Assembly: GCA_964371615.1 (NCBI GenBank)
Contig: CAYJMS010000001.1
Coordinates: 620,001 to 684,000 of the forward strand
Source of the DNA: SpSt-333 sp964371615
GTDB lineage: Bacteria > Bacteroidota > Ignavibacteria > UBA10030 > UBA8401
Length of the DNA: 64,000 nt
Reading direction: 5' to 3'
Shown piece by piece: positions 62,119-64,000 of the stretch. Both the position numbers and the translations under genes were made by a program. Within the stretch, counting starts at the first letter, position 1. Each line of letters opens with the position of its first letter. Below the pieces are notes generated by a model. The model did not search any database. It was not told the DNA's origin and saw nothing but the letters and a program-made list of their open reading frames with translations.

Positions 62119-62146
62119 GAAAAAAACGCCGATATTCCTATCGGCG
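62119..62146 (-). terminator. Rho-independent terminator after nuoF
   Basis: Read on the minus strand, a perfect CGCCGATA/TATCGGCG stem with a 4-base loop is followed by seven T residues. It ends the nuoE-nuoF transcript before the next gene. Confidence 0.88.
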
Positions 62147-62162
62147 TCGGATCTTGTCAACA

Positions 62163-63434
62163 TCACACCGCACTGGATTCCGCCTTCACCCGAACCCTTT
62201 TTTCAAATTCATCACGAAAACGTTTTACAAAACTTTGCACCGGCCACGCGGCGGCATCGCCCAGGGCACAGATCGTATTGCCTTCGATCTGATTCGCCAC
62301 TTCCACGAGCATATCGACATCTTCCTGCCGGGCGTCACCATGTTCGAACCGGTGGAGTATTTTTTCCAGCCAGCCTGTCCCCTCACGGCAGGGAGTGCAC
62401 TGACCGCACGATTCATGATGGTAAAAATGTGCAATGCGCGCCAACACCCGCACAATGTCCGTGTCTTCATCCATGACGATCAATCCCGCTGTTCCGACGG
62501 ACGAGCCGGCCGCTTTCAATGAATCCGCATCCATGCAGACTCCTTCAAGATTCTCTCCGCGCAGGACCATGGTTGACGATCCGCCGGGAATTACCGCCTT
62601 AATTTTTTTACCGTTCGGCACGCCGCCGGCATACTCGTTGATAAGAGTCAGCAGGGGAACACCGGTCGGTACTTCGTAGACTCCCGGTTTATTGACGTGC
62701 CCGCTGATACCGACCAAAATCGGCCCGGGATGTTTTGCAACGCCGATCTTCGAATACCATTCGGCTCCATGATTGATGATAAGCGGAATGTTCGACATTG
62801 TCTCTACATTATTGATGGTCGTCGGCATGCCCCATAAACCCTTTTGCGCCGGGAACGGCGGTTTTACCCGCGGATATCCTCGTTCACCTTCCACTGAATT
62901 CATTAACGCCGATTCCTCGCCGCAGATGTACGCGCCGGCGCCGGAGTGGGTGTAGATGTTTGTGGAAAATCCTGATCCGAGAATGTTCTCACCGATGTAC
63001 CCCTTGGCATATGCTTCGGCAAGCGCCGCATCCACCATGGTGATCCATTTGCGGTATTCACCGCGGATGTAAATATACGCCGACGTGATGCCCATGGCGT
63101 AGCATCCGATGATGATTCCTTCGATCATCAGGTGGGGATTGAATTCGAAGATCTGCCGGTCTTTAAACGTACCCGGTTCCGATTCGTCGCCATTCACGGC
63201 AAGGTATTTCGGCTTGTCGTTGCCTTTCGGCATAAAGGACCATTTCAATCCGGTGGGGAAACAGGCGCCGCCGCGTCCGCGCAGTCCGGATCGTTTTACT
63301 TCGTCAATCACCTCGTCCGGTTTCATCTGGATCGCTTTTTTCAGCGCTGCGTAACCGCCATGCTGCTCATAGGTTTCGATCGTGTGCAGTCCGGGAATGT
63401 CGGGGAGAATGAATTTTTCCATGGGTTCGCTCAT
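62163..63434 (-). CDS. nuoF: NADH-quinone oxidoreductase subunit F
   Basis: 423 residues. FMN site GLRGRGGACFPTGLKW, NADH region EESALMNSVEGERGYPRVKP, and the 4Fe-4S cysteines in SCGQCTPCREG plus the later Cys in NTICALGD. It oxidises NADH and passes electrons to NuoE/NuoG iron-sulphur clusters. nuoE precedes it by 40 bases and a terminator follows it, so nuoG is not in the same transcript. Confidence 0.96.
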   Translation of the reverse strand: MSEPMEKFILPDIPGLHTIETYEQHGGYAALKKAIQMKPDEVIDEVKRSGLRGRGGACFPTGLKWSFMPKGNDKPKYLAVNGDESEPGTFKDRQIFEFNPHLMIEGIIIGCYAMGITSAYIYIRGEYRKWITMVDAALAEAYAKGYIGENILGSGFSTNIYTHSGAGAYICGEESALMNSVEGERGYPRVKPPFPAQKGLWGMPTTINNVETMSNIPLIINHGAEWYSKIGVAKHPGPILVGISGHVNKPGVYEVPTGVPLLTLINEYAGGVPNGKKIKAVIPGGSSTMVLRGENLEGVCMDADSLKAAGSSVGTAGLIVMDEDTDIVRVLARIAHFYHHESCGQCTPCREGTGWLEKILHRFEHGDARQEDVDMLVEVANQIEGNTICALGDAAAWPVQSFVKRFRDEFEKRVRVKAESSAV

Positions 63435-63474
63435 ACAATCTTCGGGACACGACGGTCCCGGGGATGTTCAGTGA

Positions 63475-63939
63475 TTATTTTAAACTTGTCAGTAATTTTT
63501 CTGCCGACTCGGCGGTCAGATGTTCGTGATACTGCTCGCCGATGGCGAGCATCGGTGCGCCGCCGCAGGCACCCATGCATTCCACTTCGCTGACCGTAAA
63601 TTTACCGTCGGATGAGGTCTGTCCGATCTTTGCTCCGCAGACCCGCTCGACAGTCTCCATGATGCGGTCCGAACCTTTCAGCATGCACGAGACATTGGTG
63701 CAGACTTCAATGTGATATTTCCCCAGTTTCTTGTCGTTATACATCGTATAAAATGTCACCACGCCCAAAACGTGGGCGTAATCGACGCCGACAAGATCGG
63801 CAACATATTTCATCATCTCTTCGGAGATCCACCCTTCCTGATCCTGAGCGATCCAGAGAATGGGGAGGAGCGCGGCTTTCTTGTGCGGATATCTTGTGAA
63901 GAGCGCTTCGGCTTTTTGGAGATTTTCTTGAGTAAGCAT
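63475..63939 (-). CDS. nuoE: NADH-quinone oxidoreductase subunit E
   Basis: 154 residues from the ATG at 63939; a TTG at 63954 would add five residues. The 2Fe-2S cysteines are visible in VCTNVSCML and ECMGACGGAPML. The N-terminal helical bundle is typical (KKAALLPILWIAQDQEGWIS). It forms the NADH-input module with NuoF. A terminator lies just upstream on this strand. Confidence 0.95.
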   Translation of the reverse strand: MLTQENLQKAEALFTRYPHKKAALLPILWIAQDQEGWISEEMMKYVADLVGVDYAHVLGVVTFYTMYNDKKLGKYHIEVCTNVSCMLKGSDRIMETVERVCGAKIGQTSSDGKFTVSEVECMGACGGAPMLAIGEQYHEHLTAESAEKLLTSLK

Positions 63940-63965
63940 AATGTGCACAAACAATGGTGGAATAC

Positions 63966-64000
63966 AAAAAAAACTTCCGTAACCTTTCAGGCTCCGGAAG
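63966..64000 (-). terminator. Terminator of a gene beyond the right edge
   Basis: On the minus strand, CTTCCG/CGGAAG with a nested pair (AGCCT/AGGTT) forms an interrupted hairpin, followed by eight T residues. It probably ends a gene lying beyond the window and precedes nuoE, so nuoE-nuoF needs its own promoter or limited readthrough. Confidence 0.7.

Noticed and set aside
62115..62163. TTGACA on the minus strand near the nuoF stop as a promoter for the barrel-like gene
   Set aside because: The matching -10 position falls inside the terminator stem and is poorly conserved.
1..64000. tRNA, rRNA, CRISPR arrays, insertion sequences or prophage genes
   Set aside because: None was recognised by reading; repeats found are single palindromic elements, and no transposase, integrase or Cas protein is encoded.

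Overview
The window looks like a chromosomal stretch from a Gram-negative member of the FCB (Bacteroidota/Chlorobiota) group, most plausibly an Ignavibacteria-like lineage. Evidence: secreted proteins with C-terminal type IX secretion (T9SS) sorting domains, a PorV/PorQ-family barrel, a TonB-dependent receptor with an N-terminal carboxypeptidase-regulatory-like domain, a GWxTD-type lipoprotein, and promoters with Bacteroidota-like -7 boxes. The lineage call is inference; no rRNA or marker search could be run. I see no tRNA, rRNA, CRISPR array, insertion sequence or prophage. Most of the window is ordinary chromosome, densely packed, with many ATGA stop/start overlaps.

Layout, plus strand: (1) 85-8616: a secreted family-20 glycosidase, a DinB-like protein, a DUF454 membrane protein and two coupled secreted amidohydrolases, the second with a palindromic interspersed repeat inside its reading frame. 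(2) 8904-19302: a surface/secretion locus: Asp-box propeller protein with a T9SS tail, TonB-dependent receptor, large secreted protein with a T9SS-like tail, PorV-like barrel and an NHL propeller. (3) 19366-26073: cytochrome bd oxidase (cydAB), pterin dehydratase, TPR protein, pyrE, MscS channel, Nudix hydrolase and pyrimidine-nucleoside phosphorylase. (4) 26167-32988: a coupled operon of a membrane metallopeptidase/TPR fusion, a GWxTD-like lipoprotein, a family-9 glycosyltransferase and RecD2. (5) 33074-35199: a tiny membrane peptide, a HIT protein and an M28 peptidase. (6) 35331-40579: a MarR regulator followed by seven genes for quinone, aromatic or electrophile handling (YceI, FMN quinone reductase, MhqO-like dioxygenase, MhqD-like hydrolase, pirin-like, muconolactone-isomerase-like, DODA-type dioxygenase), with an operator on the promoter and a terminator at the end. 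(7) 40683-48500: sigma-54 two-component system, GTP-type PEP carboxykinase, tonB behind a near-consensus -24/-12 promoter, a CoA-transferase, a small helical protein and a universal stress protein. (8) 48674-56146: yggS, divIVA, PNP, ileS, dksA/traR, lspA and rluD, an order recalling the Bacillus ylmE-divIVA-ileS-ylyA-lspA-ylyB cluster.

Minus strand, read leftwards from the right edge: nuoE-nuoF ending at a perfect terminator, a barrel-like protein and LD-carboxypeptidase, purN-purH behind a strong promoter, then mreB-mreC meeting rluD tail to tail.

The best candidates for something under-described are the MarR-controlled quinone-response operon with its apparently metal-free pirin, the peptidase/TPR plus GWxTD lipoprotein operon, the sigma-54 promoter in front of tonB, and the repeat lodged inside an amidohydrolase gene.
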